Source: an uncultured Candidatus Melainabacteria bacterium
GTDB taxonomy: Bacteria > Cyanobacteriota > Vampirovibrionia > Gastranaerophilales > Gastranaerophilaceae
DNA: 20,639 nucleotides
Direction of reading: 5' to 3'
Assembly (NCBI GenBank): GCA_937891325.1
Contig: CALAFU010000211.1
Span: 1-20,639, forward strand
Positions 12,921 through 20,377 of this stretch are shown here, in pieces. Numbering within the stretch: the first letter of the stretch is position 1; every line of letters starts with the position of its first letter. The notes beneath the pieces were generated by a model. The model ran no database searches, was not told where the DNA came from, and was given only the letters and a program-made list of their open reading frames with translations. A program made the translations under genes and the position numbers.

Positions 12921-14246
12921 ATGAGAAAAAAAGTTTTTATCGACACAATGGGTTGTCAAATGAACAAATCAGACACAGAAAGAATGCTTGGTATGTTGTC
13001 ATACTTAGGTTATGACGAAACAAAAGAGCCTAAAGATGCTGATTTATTAATGATTAATACATGCTCTATTCGCCAATTAAGTGAAGACAAAGCGTTTAGT
13101 GAACTTGGCACATGGGGCAAATGGAAACGAGAAGGCAAAGATATTAAAATTGCACTTTGCGGTTGCGTAGCTCAACAAAAGCAAAAAGAAGTTTTTCATC
13201 GTGCGCCATACGTTGATTTAGTAATCGGAACTCACAATGTTTACCAATTGCCAGATTTAATCAAACGTATTGAAAGTGGCGAAACTCACGTTTGCGAATG
13301 TCCTGAAACTCCGTATGGTGAAAGCGACATTGAAATTAAACGTGTAAAAGGCGTTAATGCTTGGATTCCAATTACAGAAGGCTGTAACAACTTCTGCACA
13401 TATTGTATTGTTCCATACACTCGTGGTAGAGAACGTTCTAGAGATTCTGAAACAATTATTAAAGAAGCAAAAGATGCATTAGCACAAGGTTTTAAAGAAA
13501 TTACTTTATTAGGCCAAAATGTTGACAGCTACGGCAAAGACTTTAAAGACCGTGAATATAGACTTGCGGATTTATTGACTGAATTAAACGCACTTGAAGG
13601 CGATTTTTGGATTAGATTTGTAACCTCTTATCCAACAGATATTACAGACAATTTAATTGAAACAGCTGTAAAATTAGACAAAGTTTGCGAATACTTCCAT
13701 ATTCCAATGCAATCTGGTTCAAGCGAAGTTCTAAAGAAAATGAATAGACGTTACAACAGAGAAGAATATGCGCAAATTGCAACAAAAATTCGCGAAATGG
13801 TTCCAGATGTAACAATCACAAGTGACTTTATTGCAGGTTTTCCAGGGGAAACAGAAGAACAATTCCAAGAAACCTTAACTGCAATGGAAGAATTGAATTT
13901 AGACTATTCAAACACAGCAGCATACTCACCTCGTGAAAAAACAGTTGCTGCCAAATGGGTTGATAAATTTATTCCAGAAGACGTTAAAACAGAACGTTTG
14001 AAACGATTAAACGACAAAAACAAGGAATGTTGTTTAAAATCTAACAAAAAATATGTTGGCAGAGAACTTAATGTTTTAATCGAAAACTTTGAAAATCACA
14101 AGGGCAAAAACGTTATCACAGGCAGAACACGAAACAACAAAATCGTTCACATACCTTATGACAAAGACCTTACAGGTGAATTTGTGAAAGTTAAGATTAC
14201 AGGTGCCAAAACTTGGTACATTAACGGTGAATTAATTAACAAATAA
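12921..14246 (+). CDS. miaB: tRNA-2-methylthio-N6-dimethylallyladenosine synthase MiaB
   Basis: The 441-residue product is a radical-SAM methylthiotransferase that modifies A37 of tRNAs reading UNN codons. The N-terminal UPF0004 domain holds the auxiliary 4Fe-4S cysteines C12, C48 and C82 (DTMGCQMNK, NTCSIR, LCGCVA). The radical-SAM cluster CxxxCxxC is C155, C159, C162 within EGCNNFCTYCIVPYTRGRE, and a C-terminal TRAM domain covers about 375-440. RTRG-like features and the GCQMNxxD start favour MiaB over RimO or MtaB. The start at 12921 gives the normal N-terminus; there is no Shine-Dalgarno sequence, and a -10 box ends six bases before the ATG. Confidence 0.94.
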   Translation: MRKKVFIDTMGCQMNKSDTERMLGMLSYLGYDETKEPKDADLLMINTCSIRQLSEDKAFSELGTWGKWKREGKDIKIALCGCVAQQKQKEVFHRAPYVDLVIGTHNVYQLPDLIKRIESGETHVCECPETPYGESDIEIKRVKGVNAWIPITEGCNNFCTYCIVPYTRGRERSRDSETIIKEAKDALAQGFKEITLLGQNVDSYGKDFKDREYRLADLLTELNALEGDFWIRFVTSYPTDITDNLIETAVKLDKVCEYFHIPMQSGSSEVLKKMNRRYNREEYAQIATKIREMVPDVTITSDFIAGFPGETEEQFQETLTAMEELNLDYSNTAAYSPREKTVAAKWVDKFIPEDVKTERLKRLNDKNKECCLKSNKKYVGRELNVLIENFENHKGKNVITGRTRNNKIVHIPYDKDLTGEFVKVKITGAKTWYINGELINK

Positions 14247-14251
14247 ATTTA

Positions 14252-14280
14252 TTGCATTAATTTTAAAAATATGATACGAT
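14252..14280 (+). promoter_or_regulatory. Promoter of the 29-codon transcription unit
   Basis: TTGCAT (14252-14257), a 17-base spacer and TACGAT (14275-14280), preceded by TGA, make a combined -35/extended -10 promoter. It starts five bases after the miaB stop. The predicted RNA start is about 14287. Confidence 0.6.
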
Positions 14281-14302
14281 AAATTTGTTAGCAGAGGTAA
14301 AA

Positions 14303-14392
14303 ATGATTAAGCAGAAAAAAGCTAAAATAATCATCGTACCAAGTTTGAAAAATCAAACTGAAATTGCTGACAACCAAATAAATAAAGTGTAA
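14303..14392 (+). CDS. 29-residue small protein or leader-like frame
   Basis: ATG at 14303 to TAA at 14390-14392, with AGAGG (14293-14297) five bases upstream. The product starts MIKQKKAKIIIVPSLKNQT: a basic start, a short Ile/Val stretch, then polar residues. I do not recognise it. It has its own promoter and an intrinsic terminator that begins right after the stop, so it is a self-contained unit of about 134 bases. A perfect inverted repeat, AGTTTGA (14342-14348) and TCAAACT (14353-14359), lies inside the frame. The RNA may therefore be a regulatory sRNA with an incidental frame. Three Ile codons and a Val in a row recall an attenuation leader, but no branched-chain gene follows and hom has its own promoter 430 bases on. 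Confidence 0.45.
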   Translation: MIKQKKAKIIIVPSLKNQTEIADNQINKV

Positions 14393-14393
14393 A

Positions 14394-14420
14394 AAGAACC
14401 CTCAATCGGGTTCTTTTTTT
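14394..14420 (+). terminator. Intrinsic terminator of the 29-codon unit
   Basis: AAGAACCC (14394-14401) and GGGTTCTT (14408-14415) form an 8-bp stem with a 6-base loop, and T continues to 14420. It starts within two bases of the small frame's stop codon. Confidence 0.85.
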
Positions 14421-14471
14421 ATTGCTTTTGACAACTAAATAAAGAAAGATGTAAACAAAACTTAAAACTAC

Positions 14472-14503
14472 TTGCATATTTACTACAAAAGTAGTAATAT
14501 AAT
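14472..14503 (+). promoter_or_regulatory. Promoter region with palindromic operator, 75-residue orphan gene
   Basis: A perfect palindrome TTACTAC, AAAA, GTAGTAA (14480-14497) touches a consensus -10 box TATAAT (14498-14503). TTGCAT (14472-14477) is 20 bases upstream of the -10, too far for a standard -35, so the promoter may need an activator or be blocked by a repressor at the palindrome. The 11-mer ATATTTACTAC (14476-14486) recurs inverted in the hom promoter spacer (14830-14840). Confidence 0.5.
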
Positions 14504-14536
14504 AAAGTAAAGTTTTTCGGTAGAGGTACACAGGAT

Positions 14537-14764
14537 ATGACAGAAAATTATTGCGAAGCGCTTGGGTATGGCGCAAACAAATACCACGTAGAAATGGAGA
14601 ATGTTGGTAATATAGTTGCAACAACTCTTTACAAGGACGGTAAAATCGTTTTGTACGAAGAAACTACAAAAGAGGTTAGACACCTTAAAGACTACGGTGA
14701 CTTTGAAGTTACTAAAGTTTTAAAAAGAATACATTTTGATGAAAACGGAAATATAAGAAGATAG
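14537..14764 (+). CDS. Orphan small protein, 75 residues, function unknown
   Basis: The product begins MTENYCEALGYGANKYHVEM and is a mix of short predicted beta strands (KYHVEMENVGNIVATTLYKDGKIVLYEET, FEVTKVLKRIHFDENGNI) with no membrane segment and no known motif. AGAGG (14522-14526) lies ten bases before the ATG. It is monocistronic, with its own palindromic promoter and a hairpin whose stem begins at the stop codon. I see no homology by eye. The tight regulation suggests a conditionally made small cytosolic protein, which is inference only. Confidence 0.65.
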   Translation: MTENYCEALGYGANKYHVEMENVGNIVATTLYKDGKIVLYEETTKEVRHLKDYGDFEVTKVLKRIHFDENGNIRR

Positions 14765-14798
14765 AGCAAAAATTTTTAGGTTAAAAATTTTTGCTCTA
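14762..14798 (+). terminator. Long perfect hairpin overlapping the orphan gene's stop
   Basis: TAGAGCAAAAATTTTTA (14762-14778) and TAAAAATTTTTGCTCTA (14782-14798) form a 17-bp perfect stem around GGT. The stop codon TAG is the first stem base triplet. The T-runs lie inside the stem and the tail is ACTTATTTT, so it is an unusual but likely terminator. Confidence 0.65.
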
Positions 14799-14819
14799 CT
14801 TATTTTCGAGTTATTTTAT

Positions 14820-14848
14820 TTGCACTTATGTAGTAAATATTGTACAAT
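14820..14848 (+). promoter_or_regulatory. Promoter of hom-thrC
   Basis: TTGCAC (14820-14825), a 17-base spacer and TACAAT (14843-14848) give a start near 14855. The spacer contains GTAGTAAATAT (14830-14840), the inverted form of the 11-mer in the orphan gene's promoter. The ribosome binding site GAAGGA is at 14864-14869. Confidence 0.65.
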
Positions 14849-14877
14849 AGGCTTATTACAAAAGAAGGATTTGCGTT

Positions 14878-16155
14878 ATGAGTAAAATTAAGTTAGGCTT
14901 AATAGGCTTAGGTACAGTTGGTGGTGGTGTTTTCAAAGTTTTACAAAACTTTCCAGATGTTGAAATCACAAAAATTGCCGTAAAAAATATTGATAAACCT
15001 AGAAATATTGAAGGTTTAGACCGTGCAATACTTACTACAGACCCTTATGAAATAGTCAACAACCCTGAAATTACTGTTATAGCAGAGCTTATTGGCGGTG
15101 TTCACCCAGCTTATGAATTGATAAAAAAAGCTATTGAAAACGGCAAACATGTTGTCACTGCTAACAAAGAACTTTTGGCAAAACATGGGGAAGAACTTTT
15201 CAATTACGCAGAACAACATAACGTTGTAATCCTTTATGAAGCAGCTATTGCTGGCGGTATTCCTTTAATCATGCCGATTAAAACAATTCTTGCTGGTAAC
15301 AAAATTACAAAAATTGAAGCAATTTTAAACGGAACAACAAACTACATTTTAACAAATATGGACGAAAACCAAGCATCTTATGAAACAGTTTTGAAAGAAG
15401 CGCAAGAACTTGGCTATGCAGAAGCTGACCCAACAGGTGATGTAGAAGGTTTTGATTCAGCATATAAACTTACAACCCTTGCAACAATTACGTTTAACAA
15501 ACGTGTTAAGTTGGAAAATGTTTACAGAGAAGGTATTACAAAAATCAAATCAGAAGATATCAAATATGCAAACGAATTAGGTTATAAAATCAAATTAGTT
15601 GCTTATGCACATATTGACGAAAATGATAACGCTGACGTTAGAGTTCACCCTATGTTTGTAAGCAAAGATGAAACTTTAGCACACATAAATTTCGTTAAAA
15701 ATGCAATTGCCCTAACAGGTTCACCTGTTGGCAAAATCACACTTTCAGGCGCAGGCGCAGGTGAAATGCCAACTGCAAGCTCTGTTGTCGGAGATATTTT
15801 GGCAATTGAAAGAGAATATGGTACAACTGATTATATTTTGCCTATGATGCGTTGTAAACACGCTCATAACACTGTTGCCAAGATGATTCCAATTGATAAA
15901 ACTGAAAACAAATATTACTTACGAATAATTGCAAATGACAAAATCGGTGGAATTGCTGATATAACAGAGCATTTTGCAGAAAGAAAAATCAGTATTGAAT
16001 CAATATTAATGAAAGAAATTAAAGAAAACAACACAGCTGAAATCGTTATCGTTACAGATAAGTGCAAAGAAAACTCAATAAAAGAACTTAAAAACGATTT
16101 TGATATGCACAGTTGCGTAAAAGAATTGGCAAGCATGATTAGAATAAACTGTTAG
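14878..16155 (+). CDS. hom: Homoserine dehydrogenase with C-terminal ACT domain
   Basis: The 425-residue product reduces aspartate semialdehyde to homoserine with NAD(P)H, the branch step to threonine and methionine. The Rossmann motif G10-x-G12-x-x-G15 (LIGLGTVGGG), the TANKELLAKHG motif with N96-K97, the substrate region LNGTTNYIL and the DPTGDVEGFDSAYK stretch are present. The ACT domain runs from about 345 to the end (YYLRIIANDKIGGIADITEHFAERKISIESI), the usual site of threonine feedback inhibition in monofunctional enzymes of this length. It has no fused aspartokinase. thrC starts 11 bases downstream, so the two are an operon; thrB (homoserine kinase) must lie elsewhere or be replaced. 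Confidence 0.95.
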   Translation: MSKIKLGLIGLGTVGGGVFKVLQNFPDVEITKIAVKNIDKPRNIEGLDRAILTTDPYEIVNNPEITVIAELIGGVHPAYELIKKAIENGKHVVTANKELLAKHGEELFNYAEQHNVVILYEAAIAGGIPLIMPIKTILAGNKITKIEAILNGTTNYILTNMDENQASYETVLKEAQELGYAEADPTGDVEGFDSAYKLTTLATITFNKRVKLENVYREGITKIKSEDIKYANELGYKIKLVAYAHIDENDNADVRVHPMFVSKDETLAHINFVKNAIALTGSPVGKITLSGAGAGEMPTASSVVGDILAIEREYGTTDYILPMMRCKHAHNTVAKMIPIDKTENKYYLRIIANDKIGGIADITEHFAERKISIESILMKEIKENNTAEIVIVTDKCKENSIKELKNDFDMHSCVKELASMIRINC

Positions 16156-16166
16156 AAAGGCGAAAA

Positions 16167-17222
16167 ATGACTTATTATAAAGGTTTAATTGACAAATATA
16201 GAGAATATTTACCTGTAAACGAATTTACACCAATTGTAACTCTGAATGAAGGTAATACACCCCTAATTAAGGCTGATAACTTGGCTCGTAAGTTAGAATT
16301 GGATGCAGAAATTTATTTAAAATTTGAAGGCTCAAATCCAACAGGTAGTTTTAAAGATCGTGGAATGACAATGGCTGCAACAAAGGCCAAAGAAGCTGGT
16401 TCAAACGCAATTATTTGCGCATCAACAGGCAATACAAGTGCTTCAGCCGCAGCTTATGGTGCAAGAGCAGGTTTAAAAACTTATGTATTAATTCCAGACG
16501 GCTACATTGCACTAGGCAAACTTTCTCAAGCAATGATGTATGGCGCTGAAATTATCGCAATCCAAGGTAATTTTGACCAAGCATTAGAGGTTGTAAGAAA
16601 AATTTCAGAAGAATACCCTATTACTTTGGTAAATTCAGTAAACCCATATAGAATTGAAGGTCAAAAAACAGGTGCATTTGAAATTTGTGATGCGTTAGGT
16701 CAAGCTCCTGATTATCACTTCATTCCTGTCGGCAATGCGGGTAACATTACTGCTTATTGGAAAGGTTATAAAGAATATAACGAAAAAGGTAAAATCAATA
16801 ACTTACCTAAAATGATGGGCTTTGAAGCAGAAGGTGCAGCCGCAATTGTTCGTGGCGAACGAATTATGAATCCTGAGACTATCGCAACTGCAATTCGTAT
16901 TGGTAATCCTGCAAGTTGGGAAAAAGCAGAAGCAGCAAGAGACGAAAGCAAGGGCACAATTTCATCTGTAAATGATGATGAAATTATGGCAGCATACAAA
17001 CTAATTGCAAATTGCGAAGGCGTTTTAGCAGAACCCGCAAGTGCCGCATCAGTAGCTGGTTTAATCAAATGTAGACATACTATCAAAACAGGTGCAAAAT
17101 GCGTTTGTATTTTGACAGGTAACGGCTTAAAAGACCCTGACAATGCAATCAAATACTCTGGTACTGAGGTTAAAAAGACATCAGCAGATATCAAAGATAT
17201 TTTAAAAGTAATGTCATTCTAA
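16167..17222 (+). CDS. thrC: Threonine synthase
   Basis: The 351-residue PLP enzyme turns O-phosphohomoserine into threonine. The cofactor lysine is K63 in NPTGSFKDRGM, and the phosphate-binding Gly-rich loop is PVGNAGN (about 187-193). The ASTGNTSASAAAYGARAG motif is typical of the compact bacterial class. It follows hom after 11 bases with GAAAGGC as ribosome binding site. Its last four bases overlap the end of the convergent ribD gene, and no terminator fits between them. Confidence 0.95.
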   Translation: MTYYKGLIDKYREYLPVNEFTPIVTLNEGNTPLIKADNLARKLELDAEIYLKFEGSNPTGSFKDRGMTMAATKAKEAGSNAIICASTGNTSASAAAYGARAGLKTYVLIPDGYIALGKLSQAMMYGAEIIAIQGNFDQALEVVRKISEEYPITLVNSVNPYRIEGQKTGAFEICDALGQAPDYHFIPVGNAGNITAYWKGYKEYNEKGKINNLPKMMGFEAEGAAAIVRGERIMNPETIATAIRIGNPASWEKAEAARDESKGTISSVNDDEIMAAYKLIANCEGVLAEPASAASVAGLIKCRHTIKTGAKCVCILTGNGLKDPDNAIKYSGTEVKKTSADIKDILKVMSF

Positions 17223-18271
17223 TTGCTTTTTAAGGTAATTAAAACATCCGGTTCATACATTTCAACAGATTGAATTGTATAATTTTTTGATGCGCTAATT
17301 TCCTCAATATCACGTCCAGAATAAGCACTTTTTGCTGAATTATCGCCAACAATTTTTGGAGCTACAAATTGATAAATTTTGTCAACCAAATTTTGCTCTA
17401 TTAATTGTCCATTAAGCGTTCCACCAGCCTCAACAAAAACCGAACGCAGACCTAAATCATATAATTTTTCAAATAATTCTTGCAAATTTAATTTATTATT
17501 TTCTTCTGAAATATTTATAATTTCGACATTTTCAGGAGTTTTAGGTAAATCCTTTTGAGTCGTCGCAACGTAAATTTTTCCTGTTTTAAAATATTGCATA
17601 GAAAAATCACATTTTAATTCTCTATCTAGCAAAACCTTTGTTTTACATTCAAATTTTGGATTATCTATTAAAACAGTTGAAGAGGTTGTTAAAACACAAT
17701 CATAGGCATTTCTAAGTTCCATAACCTTTTCACGCGCAAGAGCTGAAGTTATCCATTTTGAGCTACCTGTTTTTGTCGCAATCTTACCGTCTAGTGTTGT
17801 TGCAGTTTTTAAAGAAACAAAAAGTTTGTGTTCTTGCATATTTTTTATAAAAATTTCATTCAGCTCTTTTGCTTCTTTTTCTAAAACACCTTCTACAACC
17901 TCAATACCTGCGTTTTGAAGTTTTTTGATACCATTTCCGGCAACAATCGGATTTACATCACGCATCGCAATAACAACTTTTTTCAAACCTCTTTCTACTA
18001 TCAAATCGGCACAAGGTGGAGTTTTTCCATAATGCGAACAAGGTTCTAAATTTACTACCAAAGTGCCACCAACGGCATCTTTTTCACCTAATTTTAGCAA
18101 AGCATCACGTTCCGCGTGGTTTTCACCATATTTTTTGTGATAACCTGTTGAAATTTCGTTTCCATTTTTATCTAGCACAACACAACCCACAAGAGGATTA
18201 GGAGATACATTACCTTCTCCCATTTTTGCTAGCTCAAAACATTTTTGCATATATTTTTCGTAACTTTGCAT
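17219..18271 (-). CDS. ribD: Bifunctional riboflavin biosynthesis deaminase/reductase RibD
   Basis: The 350-residue product performs two steps of riboflavin synthesis. The N-terminal deaminase (1-145) has the zinc site H52-A-E54 and PCxxxGxxPPC with C78 and C87. The C-terminal reductase starts near 152 (SLKTATTLDGKIATKTGSSKWIT) and ends with the VEAGGTLNGQL pattern. Other rib genes and an FMN riboswitch are absent from the flanks, so it stands alone. No Shine-Dalgarno sequence precedes the ATG; a TAAAAT box ends six bases before it. It overlaps thrC by four bases at the 3' ends. Confidence 0.94.
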   Translation of the reverse strand: MQSYEKYMQKCFELAKMGEGNVSPNPLVGCVVLDKNGNEISTGYHKKYGENHAERDALLKLGEKDAVGGTLVVNLEPCSHYGKTPPCADLIVERGLKKVVIAMRDVNPIVAGNGIKKLQNAGIEVVEGVLEKEAKELNEIFIKNMQEHKLFVSLKTATTLDGKIATKTGSSKWITSALAREKVMELRNAYDCVLTTSSTVLIDNPKFECKTKVLLDRELKCDFSMQYFKTGKIYVATTQKDLPKTPENVEIINISEENNKLNLQELFEKLYDLGLRSVFVEAGGTLNGQLIEQNLVDKIYQFVAPKIVGDNSAKSAYSGRDIEEISASKNYTIQSVEMYEPDVLITLKSN

Positions 18272-18277
18272 ATTTGT

Positions 18278-18306
18278 ATTTTACAATAAATTATGCTAAA
18301 TTTAAA
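18278..18306 (-). promoter_or_regulatory. Candidate leaderless promoter of ribD
   Basis: On the minus strand TTTAAA (18301-18306), 17 bases, TAAAAT (18278-18283), then six bases to the ATG at 18271. Both boxes are weak in this AT-rich stretch, which also serves the divergent UPF0173 gene. Confidence 0.38.
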
Positions 18307-18321
18307 CAAAAGGAGTATTTT

Positions 18322-18996
18322 ATGGCTTTTGAATTAAAATATTTAGGACATAGCGCATTTGAGATTAAATTTTTTGACAAATCTATCCTAATTGACCCAT
18401 TTTTAGGTGCTAACCCTGATTATGATTACCGTGTAGAAAATGTTTCAGATATATTTTTAACTCACGCACACGCAGATCACTTAGGAAACGCTATTGATAT
18501 CGCTAAATATAGCCAATCAACAATCACAGCTGTTTTTGAACTTGCAAATTATTGTGCTCAAAAAGGTGTTCGTTCAAATGGAATAAACTTCGGTGGCTGG
18601 CTTGATTACGATTGGGGTAGAGCCATTTTTGTTCCAGCTTTTCACTCTAGCTCAAACCTTGAGGGGCAATATATGGGTGAACCAGCAGGAGTTATTCTTG
18701 AAATTTCTGGCGTAAAAATTTATCATGCCGGCGACACTTGCCTATTTAGCGACATGAAATTAATTAAAGAATTATATAATCCTGATGTTGTAATGCTTCC
18801 TGTTGGTGGCACATACACTATGGATATTGAACATGCAACAATTGCTGCAGAATGGTTAAAACCAAGAGTTTTAATTCCAATGCATTACAATACCTTCAGT
18901 GCTATTTACACAGATATTGAACGTTTCGGAATGATGCTTCAAACAAAGGGTATTAACTATCAATTAATGCAAATTAACGAAACACTTAACTTCTAA
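18322..18996 (+). CDS. UPF0173 metal-dependent hydrolase (metallo-beta-lactamase fold)
   Basis: The true start is the ATG at 18322, preceded by AAAAGGAG; the frame is open further upstream but would overlap ribD. The 224-residue product has the UPF0173/UlaG-type metallo-beta-lactamase pattern: KYLGHSAFEI at the start, LIDPFL (23-28), the metal motif THAHADH (H48, H50, D52, H53), HAGDTCLFSDM, LPVGGTYTMD and LIPMHYNTF. These bind two metal ions. The family acts on an unknown, probably small phosphorylated or lactone-like substrate. It diverges from ribD, and its last 11 bases overlap the convergent GNAT-like gene. Confidence 0.9.
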   Translation: MAFELKYLGHSAFEIKFFDKSILIDPFLGANPDYDYRVENVSDIFLTHAHADHLGNAIDIAKYSQSTITAVFELANYCAQKGVRSNGINFGGWLDYDWGRAIFVPAFHSSSNLEGQYMGEPAGVILEISGVKIYHAGDTCLFSDMKLIKELYNPDVVMLPVGGTYTMDIEHATIAAEWLKPRVLIPMHYNTFSAIYTDIERFGMMLQTKGINYQLMQINETLNF

Positions 18997-19981
18997 CCTT
19001 GAAAACTCCACCCGTTTCAGCAAATAAAACAACTTCACTTGTTGGAGATTCTTGTTTAATTAATTTGTAGAAATCTTTTACCAAAATCATTTGTGTCTGA
19101 ACACAATTGAACTTATTGCCTTGCAGATATTCTGCTAAATCATTAGAATTTGAAACATATTTTTTCAATTTTACAAACAATGAATATTGTTTTGAACGTT
19201 TTGTAATTTCTTGTTTTACAAAACCTATTACATTGTCATAATTTAACGTAAATCCTGTTGAAGATGTTATATCTAAAACGTAATTGTGTCCGTCATAAGT
19301 TTTTATTGAAAAATATGCCAAAAGTGTATGCAAATTTTCATCTTCCAAAACATATTGCCACTCAACATTGTCTGCTAAACCTTTAAAAAATCTTGAATAA
19401 TATTCATTTTTTGTTTTTAACATTGATGGTTTAAAATGCGTTATTAAAGAGTCATTAAACAACATTGCTACGGCTTGCGCATCAGAATTACGGAATTGTC
19501 TAAATCCGTGAATATCATTTGATATAAATCCACTATTATCAACTCTGTAAAGTTCTTCATCTGCACATTTTCTAAATCCACAACCGTCAATAAAAAGTTT
19601 TAATAATTCATCGTGAGATTCATCAATTGAAGCAACAAAAGTTTGTGCACCTTTTGCGCCATAACGAGCGATAACAAACTCTATCAACTGCTTGCCAATA
19701 TCATAATAATCTTTTTTAAATAGGAGTTTTGTAATATTAATTCTTTGGTGATTACCTATTGTCGGCAATACTGAAATCATACCATGCAAATCATCTCCGT
19801 CTACAAGAACGTAAGATTCTGACTTAAATTTCAAATTCAATGGCAACCAATAATGAAACAAATCGCAAGAAGTATTCAAAAGCCTTTTCACGAATTGTTC
19901 AGCCTCATCATTTCCTAAAAAGGAAATCATGTTCTTAACTTTATCTCTGTCAAACGGTAATAATTTTCTGATAATTGCCAT
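18986..19981 (-). CDS. GNAT-like two-domain protein, function unknown
   Basis: The 331-residue product has an N-terminal half with acetyltransferase-like features: AIIRKLLPFDRDKVKNMISFLG, then strands SYVLVDGDDLHGMISVLPT, and a helix region DYYDIGKQLIEFVIARYGAKGAQTFVASIDE. A second similar block follows from about residue 158 (GFRQFRNSDAQAVAMLFNDSL...LAYFSIKTYDG). The canonical acetyl-CoA loop (Q/RxxGxG/A) is not clear, so catalysis is doubtful; both halves may be degenerate GNAT domains. There is no signal or membrane segment. It is transcribed alone from a strong promoter with a leaderless layout. Identification by fold only. Confidence 0.55.
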   Translation of the reverse strand: MAIIRKLLPFDRDKVKNMISFLGNDEAEQFVKRLLNTSCDLFHYWLPLNLKFKSESYVLVDGDDLHGMISVLPTIGNHQRINITKLLFKKDYYDIGKQLIEFVIARYGAKGAQTFVASIDESHDELLKLFIDGCGFRKCADEELYRVDNSGFISNDIHGFRQFRNSDAQAVAMLFNDSLITHFKPSMLKTKNEYYSRFFKGLADNVEWQYVLEDENLHTLLAYFSIKTYDGHNYVLDITSSTGFTLNYDNVIGFVKQEITKRSKQYSLFVKLKKYVSNSNDLAEYLQGNKFNCVQTQMILVKDFYKLIKQESPTSEVVLFAETGGVFKVRS

Positions 19982-19987
19982 AACTAG

Positions 19988-20016
19988 ATTATATCTATTT
20001 TTAGTTTATTAATCAA
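19988..20016 (-). promoter_or_regulatory. Strong leaderless promoter of the GNAT-like gene
   Basis: On the minus strand TTGATT (20011-20016), 17 bases, TATAAT (19988-19993), then six bases (CTAGTT) to the ATG at 19981. No Shine-Dalgarno sequence is present. This is the clearest of the window's leaderless candidates. Confidence 0.68.
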
Positions 20017-20055
20017 GTTTAGAGAAAAATTCGACTTTAAAAATAGAAAAAAGCG

Positions 20056-20096
20056 AAAAACATCGAATATGCAAATTTTTCGCATATCGAATTTTT
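20056..20096 (-). terminator. Hairpin after the interrupted gene, probable terminator
   Basis: TCG-A-ATATGC (20063-20072) pairs with GCATAT-CGA (20082-20090), with one bulged A, and AAAAA (20056-20060) can pair with TTTTT (20092-20096). On the minus strand a T-rich tail (GTTTTTCGCTTTTTT) follows. It lies 24 bases beyond the stop of the interrupted gene. Confidence 0.55.
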
Positions 20097-20119
20097 GGAT
20101 ATTAATTTTTAATCATGAC

Positions 20120-20377
20120 TTAGTGAGATTTTACAATTCTTTTAAGGAATTTGCTAAAAATTCCGTTTGGTTGTAAAAAATCTAGTGTAATTTCAATGTC
20201 TTTTGCTTCTTGCCATAAATGTTTTATAGCGTTTGAAGCTTTTTTAGCTTCAAAAAGGTCAGCAGCTAACATTTTTTCTTTAAAACCATTTGATAACATG
20301 TGAATAATTCCAATTCTTGTGAACTCTACGAAATTATCACAACATGGTGTCAGTTTAAATCCTCTAAATTGCGTATA
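20120..20377 (-). pseudogene. In-frame continuation after the stop codon of the edge gene
   Basis: Directly after the TAA at 20378-20380 the same frame stays open for 85 codons to a TAA at 20120-20122. It encodes a protein-like stretch (YTQFRGFKLTPCCDNFVEF, then EKMLAADLFEAKKASNAIKHLW and an amphipathic basic end, FLKRIVKSH). Codon use looks like that of the neighbours. There is no convincing start with a ribosome binding site near its beginning; the first in-frame ATG comes about 28 codons in. This suggests a single longer protein split by a nonsense change, or a separate gene with an unusual start. I do not recognise the sequence. Confidence 0.45.

Noticed and set aside
14287..14420. Attenuation leader for hom-thrC
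   Set aside because: The Ile/Val stretch is short, contains no Thr run, and hom has its own promoter beyond another gene and terminator; no antiterminator pairing was evident.
18226..18321. N-terminal extension of the UPF0173 protein
   Set aside because: The added residues would overlap ribD and do not resemble the family; ATG 18322 has AAAAGGAG and gives the standard length.
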